Shown here: positions 45,858 through 55,314 of the stretch, piece after piece
Position numbering within the stretch: position 1 is the first letter of the stretch
Layout: every line of letters starts with the position of its first letter
DNA from: AP-15 sp963700195
Lineage (GTDB): Bacteria > Pseudomonadota > Alphaproteobacteria > ATCC43930 > CGMCC-115725
DNA: 64,000 nt
Direction of reading: 5' to 3'
Assembly: GCA_963700195.1 (NCBI GenBank)
Contig: CAVOWQ010000016.1
Coordinates: 1-64,000 of the forward strand
Position numbers and translations under genes: made by a program
The notes under the pieces: generated by a model
Databases searched by the model: none
What the model saw: only the letters and a program-made list of their open reading frames with translations
Told to the model about the DNA's origin: nothing

Positions 45858-47162
45858 ATGCCTCGAACCGTCGAACAGTCCACGATGCGCAAGGTCTATC
45901 TGCGCATTCTGCCCTTTGCGGTCCTGACCTACTTCTTCTGCTATCTCGACCGCATCAACGTCGGCTTCGCATCGCTGACGATGAACAAGGATCTCGGTCT
46001 CGACCCCGCGTGGTACGGGATGGCGGCCGGCGCATTCTTTTGGGGCTATGTGCTCTTCGAGGTACCGAGCAACATCATCCTCGAAAAAGTCGGCGCGCGC
46101 ATCTGGATCGCCCGCATCATGATCACCTGGGGGATCGTATCGGGTTGCACCGCGTTCGCGACCGGCCCCTACAGCTTCATGGCGATACGCTTCCTGCTCG
46201 GCCTCGCCGAGGCAGGGCTGTTTCCCGGCTTTGTGCTCTATTTCACCTACTGGTTTCCCGACCAGCACCGCGCGCGGATCAATTCCGGCTTTACGCTGGC
46301 GCTGCCGATCGCTGTGGCAAGCGGCGCACCGGTCTCGACCGCGCTGTTGGGGCTCAACGGTCTGTTCGGCCTCAAGGGATGGCAGGTAATGTATATCCTC
46401 GAGGCCATCCCGACCGTGCTGATCGGGATTGCCGTGTTCTTCTACCTGACCGACCGGCCGAGCGAGGCGCACTGGCTCGCCCCCGAGGAGCGCGAGTGGC
46501 TGAATGGCAGGATGGTCCACGAGCGACGGCAAATCGAGGCACATCACGGGGCCGGTTTGTTGCGCGCCTTCTACGACCGGAAGGTGATCATGCTGTCGCT
46601 GAACTATATCGGGATCGTCACCGCCAGCCTCGGGATGTTGCTGTTCTTGCCGCAAATCATCAAGGAGCTCGGGGTCAGCAATATGCAGGTCGGCTGGATT
46701 ACGATGATCCCCTACATCGCCGGTGCGATCAGCATGGTGTTCTGCGGGTGGCTGTCGGACCGCATCGGCGACCGGCGATGGAGCCTGTTCACGACTTGCG
46801 TCATCTCGACGATCGGGCTGATCATCGCCGGGCTGACAATCGGGACATGGTGGGCGATGGTCGGCGTCACGATCGCCTCGATAGGGTTCTATGGCACCAA
46901 GGGGCCGTTCTGGTCGATGCCGACGATGTTCCTCACAGGCGGCGCGGCCGCCGCAGGGATCGCGTGGATCAACTCTCTCGGCAACCTGGGCGGCTTCTTC
47001 GGCCCGACGCTCGTCGGCTGGGCCAAGAACTTGACCGGCAGCTTCGCCGGCGGGCTCTATGCCCTCGCCCTATGCACTGTGGCGTCGGCCTTGATCTCGC
47101 TGTTCTGGCTGCACATCCCGCGCCGCGTCGTTCCCGGCGAGATGGCAGTCCCGGCCGAGTAG
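45858..47162 (+). CDS. MFS transporter of the anion:cation symporter type
   Basis: 434 residues, twelve helices. FAVLTYFFCYLDRINVGFAS and VPSNIILEKVGARIWIARIM are hallmarks of the ACS (phthalate/hexuronate/tartrate) subfamily; the second half starts KVIMLSLNYIGIVTASLGML and includes FCGWLSDRIGDRRWSLFTTC. ATG 45858 follows GGTGGAGGA. A carboxylate or sugar-acid substrate is likely. It faces the nagA gene, so is not in its operon. Confidence 0.87.
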   Translation: MPRTVEQSTMRKVYLRILPFAVLTYFFCYLDRINVGFASLTMNKDLGLDPAWYGMAAGAFFWGYVLFEVPSNIILEKVGARIWIARIMITWGIVSGCTAFATGPYSFMAIRFLLGLAEAGLFPGFVLYFTYWFPDQHRARINSGFTLALPIAVASGAPVSTALLGLNGLFGLKGWQVMYILEAIPTVLIGIAVFFYLTDRPSEAHWLAPEEREWLNGRMVHERRQIEAHHGAGLLRAFYDRKVIMLSLNYIGIVTASLGMLLFLPQIIKELGVSNMQVGWITMIPYIAGAISMVFCGWLSDRIGDRRWSLFTTCVISTIGLIIAGLTIGTWWAMVGVTIASIGFYGTKGPFWSMPTMFLTGGAAAAGIAWINSLGNLGGFFGPTLVGWAKNLTGSFAGGLYALALCTVASALISLFWLHIPRRVVPGEMAVPAE

Positions 47163-47187
47163 AACTCCTCCGCATGCCCCGCGCCTG

Positions 47188-48331
47188 TCATCCGGTTACG
47201 GAAGGCGTTCCGGCGACCCAGGTGACGAATACCTCGACCGTGTCGGGGTGGAGCGCCACCAGGTCGGCGCGGTAGCCGGGGGCGAGGCGCCCGAGCCAGC
47301 CGCCGATGCCCAGGAAGGCCGCGGGCGCTGTGGTGGCGAGCGGCAATGTCTCGGCGAGCGGCAGATCGAGCATGCGCACGCAGTGTCGCACTGCGCTCGC
47401 CATATCGAGGACAGAACCGGCGAGCGTGCCGTCCGCTGTTGTGCACCTCCCGTCGCGAACGGTGATCCGCTGACCGTATAGCCGGAAGCTCGTAGAGCTG
47501 CCGCCGACCGGCGGCATCGCGTCCGTCACCAGCATCGCCTTGCGCGGCGCCGCGCAGCGCCAGCCGGAGCATCGCGGGAGCGACATGCTCGCCATCGACA
47601 ATCATGCCGAACCACGCGCCGGGCTCCTCGATCGCGGCCGCGATCGGTCCCGGTTCGCGGCTCGCCAATGGGCGCATGGCGTTGAAGAGATGCGTGAAGC
47701 CGGTCAGCCCTTCGGACAGTGCGGCCCGGGTTTGCGCGTAAGTCGCCATCGAGTGACCGAGCGACACCCGAACCCCGGCACCGGCCAACTGCGCGATGAA
47801 GCCCTCTGGCATCTGCTCGGGCGCCAAGGTGACGAGGGTCACGCCGTGGCGCAGCGGTGCCACCAAATCGAAGTCGCCCGACTCCGGACGGCGGAGCATG
47901 CCTCGATCATGGACGCCGGCCTTCTCCGGAGACAGGAACGGTCCTTCGTAATGAAGCCCGATCACGCTCGGATCGACGGCCGCCATGGCCTCTATCGCCT
48001 CGCGGGCTGCCCGCATCTTTTCGGGCGTATCGCTGAGCAATGTCGGCAGCATCGCGGTCGTGCCGAACCGCCGATGCGCCGCCGCGACGGCGGCAATTCC
48101 GCGCGGGCTCGGGTCGTCGTTGAACAGCACGTCGCCGCCGCCGTTCACCTGAGTGTCGATGAACCCCGGCACGAGCCAGGCACCCCGGGGCAGATGATGG
48201 CTGGGTATCGCCGGCGGTACCTCGTTCCGGCTCATGACGGCGCGGATACGCGAAGCTTCGATCACCACCGCGCAATCGTGGCGCAGCATCGCGCCGTCAA
48301 AGACGTGGTCGGCGGCGATCGCGAACTCCAT
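47188..48331 (-). CDS. nagA: N-acetylglucosamine-6-phosphate deacetylase, one frameshift
   Basis: About 380 residues, amidohydrolase fold. WLVPGFIDTQVNGGGDVLFN, HYEGPFLSPEKAGVHDRGML (metal Glu), RVSLGHSMATYAQTRAALSE, GFTHLFNAMRPLASREPGPI, and after a one-base change near 47555 PRKAMLVTDAMPPVGG (catalytic Asp), CTTADGTLAGSVLDMASAV and LGRLAPGYRADLVALHPD. Converts GlcNAc-6-P to GlcN-6-P in the cytoplasm. Divergent from murQ with 60 bases between: an amino-sugar recycling pair. Confidence 0.87.
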
Positions 48332-48391
48332 ATCGAATTAACACTCAATAGATATTTTGAAGTGCCACGCGCTCCGAGCCGAACCCAACCG
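48332..48391. promoter_or_regulatory. Divergent nagA/murQ promoter region
   Basis: Sixty bases serve both divergent starts. They hold the imperfect palindrome CACTCAA-N9-TTGAAGTG, a possible operator for a shared regulator. No regulator gene of the usual NagR/MurR type is visible nearby. Confidence 0.3.
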
Positions 48392-49300
48392 ATGGAAACC
48401 GAACGTCACAGCCCACGCTATAGCGCAATCGAGACCTGGAGTCCCGGCGACATCCTGGAGGCGATGATCGAGGGCCAGTTCGCCGCGGTCGCCGCCGTGC
48501 GCGCCGCTCGTCCGGCGCTGGAAGAGGCTGCGCTGGCGATCGAGCCGCGGCTGCGGGACGGCGGCCGTCTTGCCTATGCCGGCGCCGGCACCTCCGGACG
48601 CCTTGCGGTTCAGGACGGCGCGGAGCTGATGCCGACCTTCAGCTGGCCGCAGGAGCGATTGCTGTTGCTGATCGCGGGCGGCAGCGATGCGCTGGTTCAG
48701 TCGGTCGAGGGCGCGGAAGACGAGAGCGAAGAGGCGATCCGGTTGGTGCGGCTCTGTGAAATCGCCCCGCGCGATGTGCTGATCGCCGTCGCCGCGAGCG
48801 GGACGACGCCGTTCACCCTCGCCTGCCTGCGGGAGGCAAAACAGCTCGGCGCCCTGACCATCGCCATCGCCAACAACCGGGATACGCCGTTGCTCGACGA
48901 GGCCGAACATCCGATATGGCTCGACACCGGCCCGGAGCCGATCGCCGGGTCGACCCGCATGAAGGCCGGCACCGCGCAGCGGATTGCACTGAATTTATTG
49001 TCGTCGCTGGTGATGATCCGGCTCGGCCGGGTGTACCGCGGGCTGATGGTCGACCTCAAAGCCGTCAACAAGAAATTGATCCGGCGCAGCGAAAAGATCT
49101 TGCTGGAGCTTTCGGGCCGCAGCCGCGCGGAGGTGCACGACGCGCTCCACCGCGCAGAAGGCAACGTCAAGACCGCGCTCTTGCTGCTCGAAGGCTGCGA
49201 CCCCGAAGAGGCGGCGAGGGTGCTGGACCGGTCGGGCGGCCGGCTGCGCGAGGCGAAAGCTCTGATCGAGACCCGCGGCGGCGCAAAGAAGCAGAGCTGA
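48392..49300 (+). CDS. murQ: N-acetylmuramic acid 6-phosphate etherase
   Basis: 302 residues from ATG 48392. SIS-fold sugar-phosphate binding: GRLAYAGAGTSGRLAVQDGA; AGGSDALVQSVEGAEDESEE contains the catalytic-type Glu region; RDVLIAVAASGTTPFTLACL; EPIAGSTRMKAGTAQRIALN; and a C-terminal UBA-like helix bundle VHDALHRAEGNVKTALLLL. Cleaves the lactyl ether of MurNAc-6-P to give GlcNAc-6-P, the substrate of the divergent nagA product. The pairing shows peptidoglycan recycling. Confidence 0.9.
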   Translation: METERHSPRYSAIETWSPGDILEAMIEGQFAAVAAVRAARPALEEAALAIEPRLRDGGRLAYAGAGTSGRLAVQDGAELMPTFSWPQERLLLLIAGGSDALVQSVEGAEDESEEAIRLVRLCEIAPRDVLIAVAASGTTPFTLACLREAKQLGALTIAIANNRDTPLLDEAEHPIWLDTGPEPIAGSTRMKAGTAQRIALNLLSSLVMIRLGRVYRGLMVDLKAVNKKLIRRSEKILLELSGRSRAEVHDALHRAEGNVKTALLLLEGCDPEEAARVLDRSGGRLREAKALIETRGGAKKQS

Positions 49301-49400
49301 GCGGACCGCCCCCACCCTCCCGGTCACACCCTGTCTTTCCCCGCCTGCGGGCACACCGCTGGGGAGGGTTGGCGGGGCAGGTTCAGGGTGAGGGCGAGTG
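49301..49400. repeat. Second REP-like repeat, degenerate
   Basis: CCCCACCCTCCCGGTC, TTTCCCCGCCTGCGGG and GGGTTGGCGGGGCAGG then GTGAGGGCGAGTGAG form inverted repeats like those at 32160-32275, but less perfect. Placed directly behind the murQ stop. May act as a terminator-like structure. Confidence 0.5.
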
Positions 49401-49445
49401 AGCGGGCATCGCCATTGCACGCAAATGCAATAGAATGTCCGTGAA

Positions 49446-49886
49446 ATGGACGGGACGCGACAAAGGCCCGACAATGCGGAACGCGCTTTCTGGTCGTGGC
49501 TCGGCTTCTGGCTGCAGATCCTCGTGCTGGGTGTGCTCGCGATCGTCGGCGCATTTGCCGCGAGCGCCGCTGATCGGCCGGGGGATTACGGCTGCGGCAT
49601 GGTGCTGAGCCTCGCGGCGATCGCGCTCGCGTTTTTGCTGCTGAAGCGCCGGCTCGACGGCAACGGGATCGGTTGGGGCGATTTCCTCCTCGTCGGCGAC
49701 ATGTGGAACCTGGCGCTGGTGATCCCGCTCTTCACGCTGATGGGCCTCGCCGGCTTGTTTATCGCCCATGCCTGGGAAGATGGCGCGATGCATACGGCGG
49801 GGATCGTGCTCTTCATCGCCAGTGGCGCGATGATCTTTCTCGACATGAAGCACGTATTCGACCGCATGGAGCCGCCCGGGCACTGA
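49446..49886 (+). CDS. Four-helix membrane protein, unknown
   Basis: 146 residues with four hydrophobic segments (FWLQILVLGVLAIVGAFAAS; GMVLSLAAIALAFLLL; NLALVIPLFTLMGLAGLFI; AGIVLFIASGAMIFLDM) and a short charged end KHVFDRMEPPGH. No family recognised. The pdxY start lies one base after its stop, so they are cotranscribed. Confidence 0.65.
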   Translation: MDGTRQRPDNAERAFWSWLGFWLQILVLGVLAIVGAFAASAADRPGDYGCGMVLSLAAIALAFLLLKRRLDGNGIGWGDFLLVGDMWNLALVIPLFTLMGLAGLFIAHAWEDGAMHTAGIVLFIASGAMIFLDMKHVFDRMEPPGH

Positions 49887-49887
49887 C

Positions 49888-50730
49888 ATGCCGACCGTGC
49901 TGTCGATCCAGTCCTGGGTGGCCTGCGGCAATGTCGGCAATACCGCGGCCCTCTTTCCATTGCAGCGCCTGGGATGCGAGACGTGGTCGCTGAACACGGT
50001 CGCCTTCTCGAACCACACCGGATACGGGAAATGGCGCGGCGCCGCCGTCCCGGCGCAGGAGATCGCGAGCTTGTTCGAGGGCATTGCCGAACTGGGGATC
50101 TTGCCGCGCTGCGATGCAGTGCTGTCCGGCTACCTCGGCGGTCCCGAAGCCGGCCCCGTGCTGCTCGACATCGTCAGGCGGGTCAAACAGGCGAACCCGC
50201 GGGCACTGTTCGCCTGTGACCCGGTCATGGGAGATGTCGGGCCCGGCTGGTATGTCCGCGCCGGCGTGCCGGAATTCTACCGCGACCATGCGATCGCGAG
50301 GGCCGACGTCGTGACACCGAACCGCTTCGAGCTCGAATGGCTGACCGGCCGTTCAGTCACCACACTCGTGGAAGCGGCTGCGGCGGCCGCCGTGCTGCGC
50401 GAGCAAGGCCCCGGGATCGTCCTCGTCACCAGCCTCGATCTCGCTGATGACTGCATCGCGGTGGTCGCAGCCGGCCCCGACGGCGCCTGGGCGGTCGACA
50501 CAGCCCGCGTGCCGATCGAGGCGACCGGGTGCGGCGATGCCGTTGCCGCGCTCTTCCTCGGCTGGCTGCTCAAAGGCAAACCGCTGCCTGAGGCGCTCGC
50601 CACAACCATCGCCGCGATCTATGGCGTGATCGAGGCGACGATGCGCGACGGCAGCGGCGAATTGGCGCTGGTCGCGGCGCAGGATGAGCTCGTCTCACCG
50701 AAGCGATCGGTTTCACTACAGCAACTATAG
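49888..50730 (+). CDS. pdxY: Pyridoxal kinase
   Basis: 280 residues, ribokinase-like. MPTVLSIQSWVACGNVGNTA and LGCETWSLNTVAFSNHTGYG at the N-terminus, LSGYLGGPEAG, LFACDPVMGDVGPGWYV, DVVTPNRFELEWLTGRSVTT, and anion-hole/base motif EATGCGDAVAALFLGWLLKG (catalytic Asp). Phosphorylates pyridoxal in B6 salvage. Coupled to the membrane protein before it; the SDR gene follows after 11 bases. Confidence 0.9.
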   Translation: MPTVLSIQSWVACGNVGNTAALFPLQRLGCETWSLNTVAFSNHTGYGKWRGAAVPAQEIASLFEGIAELGILPRCDAVLSGYLGGPEAGPVLLDIVRRVKQANPRALFACDPVMGDVGPGWYVRAGVPEFYRDHAIARADVVTPNRFELEWLTGRSVTTLVEAAAAAAVLREQGPGIVLVTSLDLADDCIAVVAAGPDGAWAVDTARVPIEATGCGDAVAALFLGWLLKGKPLPEALATTIAAIYGVIEATMRDGSGELALVAAQDELVSPKRSVSLQQL

Positions 50731-50741
50731 GGGTCTCGAAA

Positions 50742-51501
50742 ATGGCGACAGCAGACAAGATCGCCGTCATCACCGGCGCCGGCAGCGGCATCGGCCGCGC
50801 CTCAGCGCTCGCCTTGCTCGAGGCGGGCTTCGCGGTCGTCCTGGCAGGGCGGCGGCGCGCAATGCTCGAGGAGACGGCCGCTTTAGGGAAAGCTCCGACC
50901 GCCGCGCACCCTGGTCGTGCCGACCGATGTCGCCGATCCCGGCTCGATCGCCGCGCTCTTCGAGGCGGTCAAGCAGACCTATGGCCGCCTCGATCTGCTG
51001 TTCAACAATGCCGGGACCAGCACCAGGGGCATCCCGTTCGAGGAATTGACCTGGGAGCAGTGGTCGAACGTCGTCGCCGTCAACCTGACCGGCTCGTTCC
51101 TGTGCGCGCAGCACGCCTTTCGCATGATGAAGGAGCAAGACCCGCAAGGCGGGCGCATCATCAACAACGGCTCGGTCTCGGCGCATGTGCCGCGGCGCCA
51201 CTCGACCCCCTATGTCGCGACCAAGCACGCATTGACCGGGCTCACCCGGTCGCTGTCGCTCGACGGGCGCGACTACAACATCGCCTGCGGCCAGATCGAC
51301 ATCGGCAACGCCGCGACGACCCGCAACGAGGACACCGCGCGCGGCCGCTTGCAGGCCACCGGCCGGGTCGAGGCCGAGCCGCGCATCGATGTCGAGCACG
51401 TCGCGCGCGGCGTCGTCTACATGGCCACCCTGCCGCTCGAAGCCAACGTCCAGTTCATGACCGTGATGGCGACCAAAATGCCCTATATCGGCCGCGGCTG
51501 A
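50742..51501 (+). CDS. Short-chain dehydrogenase/reductase, frameshifted
   Basis: ATG 50742. Start KIAVITGAGSGIGRASALAL (Rossmann glycines) and AGRRRAMLEETAAL; two one-base changes near 50888 and 50908 lead to LVVPTDVADPGSIAALFEAV, LDLLFNNAGTSTRGIPFEEL, RIINNGSVSAHVPRRHSTPY (catalytic Ser; Tyr-x-x-x-Lys is YVATK), GLTRSLSLDGRDYNIACGQI and FMTVMATKMPYIGRG. Substrate unknown. About 250 residues, normal for classical SDRs. Confidence 0.82.
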
Positions 51502-51613
51502 GGGGCTTTGCTGCCGCGGCATCGAGTTTTCTCTCCGTTGGCGGCCGTGAGGTTGACATTTCGTCAGCTCTTTTTTGCTAATCAATTCGGTGTCAACCCG
51601 TGAAGGAATTAAT

Positions 51614-52549
51614 TTGTCCACGATTGGCAACTCCTTGGCGCCCGCAAATCTGCGATCCAACCATCTGAAGCGCCTCGAAGCCGAATCGATCGGCATCATG
51701 CGTGAGGTCGTGTCGGAGTTCCGCAACCCGGTCATGCTCTATTCGATCGGCAAAGATTCGAGCGTGATGCTGCACCTGGCGCGCAAGGCGTTCTTTCCGG
51801 GCAAGCCGCCCTTCCCGCTCCTCCACATCGATACCGGCTGGAAATTCCGCGAGATGATCGCGTTCCGCGACGAGACCGCGCGCCGGCTCGGCCTCGATCT
51901 CCTCGTCCACACCAACGAGGAGGGGAGGGCGCGCGGCGTCAACCCGATCACCTCGGGCTCGGCATTGCATACGGCCGTCATGAAGACCGAGGCCTTGAAA
52001 CAGGCGCTCGATCGCCACGGTTTCGATGCGGCGTTCGGCGGGGCGCGGCGCGATGAGGAGAAGAGCCGCGCCAAGGAACGCATCTTCTCGCTGCGTAGCG
52101 CCGAGCATGCCTGGAACCCAAAGAACCAGCGGCCCGAACTCTGGCGGCTCTACAACACGCGGCTGCGCCAAGGCGAGTCGATGCGGGTCTTCCCATTGTC
52201 GAATTGGACCGAACTCGACGTCTGGGAATACATCGCCGAGGAGCAAATTCCGGTCGTCCCGCTCTATTTCGCCAGGCTGCGGCCGGTGGTCGGACGCGAT
52301 GGCGTTTTGATCATGGTCGACGACGACCGCTTGCCGCTCGAGCCCGGCGAGCGCCCGGAAATGCGCCTCGTCCGGTTCCGCACTTTGGGATGCTATCCCT
52401 TGACCGGCGCAGTCGAGTCGGCAGCGACAACACCCCAGGACATCGTCGAGGAATTGCGCAAATCGCGCCGGTCGGAGCGGCAGGGGCGGCTGATCGACAA
52501 TGACGAGGAAGCCGCGATGGAACGCAAGAAGCGCGAAGGCTATTTCTGA
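51614..52549 (+). CDS. cysD: Sulfate adenylyltransferase small subunit
   Basis: 311 residues from TTG 51614, chosen because GAAGGA lies seven bases before it; GTG 51590 is the alternative. PP-loop LYSIGKDSSVMLHLARKAFF, HIDTGWKFREMIAFRDETA, FGGARRDEEKSRAKERIFSL, VFPLSNWTELDVWEYIAEEQ and the end RKKREGYF match CysD/NodP. With CysN makes APS from sulfate and ATP. Stop and the next start share bases (TGATG). Confidence 0.92.
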   Translation: MSTIGNSLAPANLRSNHLKRLEAESIGIMREVVSEFRNPVMLYSIGKDSSVMLHLARKAFFPGKPPFPLLHIDTGWKFREMIAFRDETARRLGLDLLVHTNEEGRARGVNPITSGSALHTAVMKTEALKQALDRHGFDAAFGGARRDEEKSRAKERIFSLRSAEHAWNPKNQRPELWRLYNTRLRQGESMRVFPLSNWTELDVWEYIAEEQIPVVPLYFARLRPVVGRDGVLIMVDDDRLPLEPGERPEMRLVRFRTLGCYPLTGAVESAATTPQDIVEELRKSRRSERQGRLIDNDEEAAMERKKREGYF

Positions 52550-54420
52550 TGGCTGCCGACGGCGGGCCGCTCGCCACGAGGCGGGAGAAGGATCTTCTGC
52601 GCTTTCTGACCTGCGGATCGGTCGACGACGGCAAGTCGACCCTGATCGGACGCCTGCTCTACGATTGCTCCCTGGTGCTCGACGACCAGCTCGCGACATT
52701 GGAGCGGGATTCGCGGCGGTTTGGCACCAACGGGGACGATGTCGACTTCTCGCTGCTGCTGGACGGGCTCGAGGACGAGCGCCAGCAGCGGATCACGATC
52801 GATGTCGCGTACCGGTTCTTCGCGACGCCGGAGCGGGCCTTCGCCGTCGCCGATACGCCCGGCCACGAGCAGTACACGCGCAACATGGCGACCGGCGCCT
52901 CGACCTGCGAGCTCGCCGTGATCCTGGTCGATGCGCGAAAAGGCGTGCTGCCGCAGACCAAGCGGCACGCCTTTATCAGCTCGTTGCTCGGCATCCGCCA
53001 CCTGGTGCTCGCCGTCAACAAAATGGATCTCGTCGGCTTTGACGAGCGCTGCTTCGAGGAGATCGCCACCCATTTTTCGGCCTTCGCAGCAGGTCTCGGC
53101 AACCCGTCGGTCCGCGTCATCCCGATCGCGGCGCGATCCGGCGACAATGTCACCCGGCGGTCGTCGCGGATGCCCTGGTACCACGGACCGACCTTGCTCG
53201 ATCACCTCCATTCGGTCGACGTGACTGGCGGCGGCGAGGGTCCGTTCCGCTTTCCGGTCCAATGGGTCAACCGCCCGAACGGCGAATTCCGCGGTTTCTC
53301 GGGAACGGTCGTTTCGGGCTCGATCGCGCCGGGCGATGCGGTGCTGGTCGCGGGCTCGGGTCGGTCCGCGCGGGTCAAGGAGATCGTCACCTTCGACGGC
53401 TCGGTCGATTACGCCGCCGAAGGAGACGCCGTCACCCTCACACTCGACAGCGAGATCGACATTGCTCGCGGCGATCTGCTCGCCGATCCGCATGATCCGC
53501 CGGAATGCGTCGACCAGTTCGCCGCGCACGTGATCTGGCTCTGCGAGCAGCCCCTCGTTCCCGGCCGCTCTTATCTCTTGAAGATCGGCACCCGCACGGT
53601 GCCGGCGACCGTCACGGCGCTGAAGCATCGGATCAATGTCGAGACCCTGGCGCATCTGGCGGACAAGACCCTCGGCCTCAACGAGATCGGGTTCTGCAAT
53701 CTGTCGACCGCAGCACCGGTGGCGTTCGACCCCTACGCCGCCAATCGCGATACCGGCGCCTTTATCCTGATCGACCGCTTCACGAACGAGACGGCCGGCG
53801 CCGGGATGATCGCCTTCGGCCTGCGCCGGGCCAGCAACATCCACTGGCAGGCGCTGACCGTCGGCCGCGAGCAGCGCGCGGCCTTGAAGGAGCAGAGCCC
53901 GGCGGTGCTGTGGCTCACCGGCCTCTCGGGTGCCGGGAAGTCGACGATCGCCGACATCGTCGAGAAAAAGCTGCTGGCGGCGGGCCGGCACACGATGCTG
54001 CTCGACGGCGACAATGTGCGGCACGGGCTCAACCGCGACCTCGGCTTCACCGACGCCGACCGGGTCGAGAACATCCGGCGCGTCGGCGAGGTCGCCCGGC
54101 TGATGACCGAGGCGGGGCTGATCGTGATCTGCTCGTTCATCTCGCCGTTCCGCGCCGAGCGCCGGATGGTGCGCGAGCTGGCGGCCCCGATGGCGTTCCT
54201 CGAGATCTTCGTCGACACCCCGCTCGACGAGTGCATCCGGCGCGATCCCAAGGGACTTTACGCCAAGGCGAAGGCCGGCAGGATCGAGAACTTCACCGGC
54301 CTCGACTCCGTTTACGAGGCGCCCGACGCTCCGGAAATTCGTGTCGCGACGGTCGGCGCGACACCCGAAGCCGCCGCCGAATACATTCTCGACGAGCTGC
54401 GCCGGCGCGCGATCATCTGA
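52549..54420 (+). CDS. cysNC: Bifunctional sulfate adenylyltransferase GTPase subunit / APS kinase
   Basis: 623 residues. CysN part: G1 LTCGSVDDGKSTLIGRLLYD, G2/G3 ITIDVAYRFFATPER and VADTPGHEQYTRNMATGAST, G4 LAVNKMDLVGFDE, then two beta barrels. CysC part from about residue 445: VLWLTGLSGAGKSTIADIVE, MLLDGDNVRHGLNRDLGFTD, ICSFISPFRAERRMVREL, RDPKGLYAKAKAGRIENFTG. Makes PAPS, as NodQ does. With a sulfotransferase at the edge of the window, the PAPS may serve glycan sulfation as well as, or in place of, cysteine synthesis; no PAPS reductase gene is seen here. Confidence 0.93.
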   Translation: MAADGGPLATRREKDLLRFLTCGSVDDGKSTLIGRLLYDCSLVLDDQLATLERDSRRFGTNGDDVDFSLLLDGLEDERQQRITIDVAYRFFATPERAFAVADTPGHEQYTRNMATGASTCELAVILVDARKGVLPQTKRHAFISSLLGIRHLVLAVNKMDLVGFDERCFEEIATHFSAFAAGLGNPSVRVIPIAARSGDNVTRRSSRMPWYHGPTLLDHLHSVDVTGGGEGPFRFPVQWVNRPNGEFRGFSGTVVSGSIAPGDAVLVAGSGRSARVKEIVTFDGSVDYAAEGDAVTLTLDSEIDIARGDLLADPHDPPECVDQFAAHVIWLCEQPLVPGRSYLLKIGTRTVPATVTALKHRINVETLAHLADKTLGLNEIGFCNLSTAAPVAFDPYAANRDTGAFILIDRFTNETAGAGMIAFGLRRASNIHWQALTVGREQRAALKEQSPAVLWLTGLSGAGKSTIADIVEKKLLAAGRHTMLLDGDNVRHGLNRDLGFTDADRVENIRRVGEVARLMTEAGLIVICSFISPFRAERRMVRELAAPMAFLEIFVDTPLDECIRRDPKGLYAKAKAGRIENFTGLDSVYEAPDAPEIRVATVGATPEAAAEYILDELRRRAII

Positions 54421-54450
54421 CCGGCCCCGTGCTCGAGGGAGCCGGCTGCA

Positions 54451-55233
54451 ATGATCCACTCGGTCGACCTGCTCTATGCGATCTCCGGCTTTTGCGTCGG
54501 CCTGCTGGTCGGCATGACCGGGGTCGGCGGCGGCTCTCTGATGACCCCGCTCTTGATCCTGCTCTTCGGCATTCACCCGGCGACCGCGGTCGGGACCGAC
54601 CTCCTCTACGCGGCGGCGACGAAGAGCGGCGGCACATTGGTCCACGGGCTCAACCGGAACATCGATTGGCGCGTCGTCGGCCGGCTCGCCGCCGGCAGCG
54701 TTCCGATGACCGCCCTGACTTTGCTCGCATTGTCGGGCTTCGGCATCTACAGCGGCGCGGCGCGGGGTCTGATCACTGCGGTGCTCAGCGGCGCCCTGGC
54801 CGCGACGGCCGCGGTGCTGATCTTCCGAAACAGAATCCTGGCATTCTTCGCTGCCCATGTCGGCGAGTTGAGCCCGAGACGCACCGCAGCGCTGACCGTG
54901 CTGCTCGGCGCGGCGCTGGGAGTGCTGGTGTCGATCTCCTCGGTCGGCGCCGGCGCCCTCGGCGTGACCGCCATCATCCTGCTCTATCCACGGCTGCCGA
55001 CGGCGCGCATCGTCGGCTCCGACATCGCCCACGCCGTGCCGCTGACCCTCGCCGCCGGCCTCGGCCACTGGATGCTGGGCTCGATCGACTGGCATCTACT
55101 CGGCTCACTGCTCGCCGGCTCGCTGCCGGGGATCGTCATCGGCAGCTATGTGTCGGTGCGCGTGCCCGACGCGATCTTACGCTTCACGTTGGCGACGACG
55201 CTGCTCCTCGTCGCCGGCAAGCTCGCGCTGTAG
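54451..55233 (+). CDS. TauE/SafE-family sulfite/anion exporter
   Basis: 260 residues, seven to eight helices. LVGMTGVGGGSLMTPLLILL (the family's glycine-rich motif) and its internal repeat LVSISSVGAGALGVTAIILL, plus VGTDLLYAAATKSGGTLVHG and VGSDIAHAVPLTLAAGLGHW. TauE/SafE proteins export sulfite, sulfoacetate or similar. Thirty bases behind cysNC, a frequent neighbour of sulfate-activation genes, hence likely sulfur-related. Confidence 0.88.
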   Translation: MIHSVDLLYAISGFCVGLLVGMTGVGGGSLMTPLLILLFGIHPATAVGTDLLYAAATKSGGTLVHGLNRNIDWRVVGRLAAGSVPMTALTLLALSGFGIYSGAARGLITAVLSGALAATAAVLIFRNRILAFFAAHVGELSPRRTAALTVLLGAALGVLVSISSVGAGALGVTAIILLYPRLPTARIVGSDIAHAVPLTLAAGLGHWMLGSIDWHLLGSLLAGSLPGIVIGSYVSVRVPDAILRFTLATTLLLVAGKLAL

Positions 55234-55314
55234 CAGCTTCCATCATCTGTGCCACAATCATCCGCGGGACCTGTCAGTCTGTCGCTCAGCGTCAAGTCGA
55301 AAGGAAGGTACGAA

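Noticed and set aside
47540..48391. Plus-strand extension of murQ back to 47540
   Set aside because: It is the antisense of nagA; murQ homology starts at ATG 48392.
52540..55095. 851-codon minus-strand frame opposite cysNC and the exporter
   Set aside because: Both genes on the plus strand show full motif sets; the minus frame is His/Gln/Arg-rich with no domain and is a GC-driven shadow.
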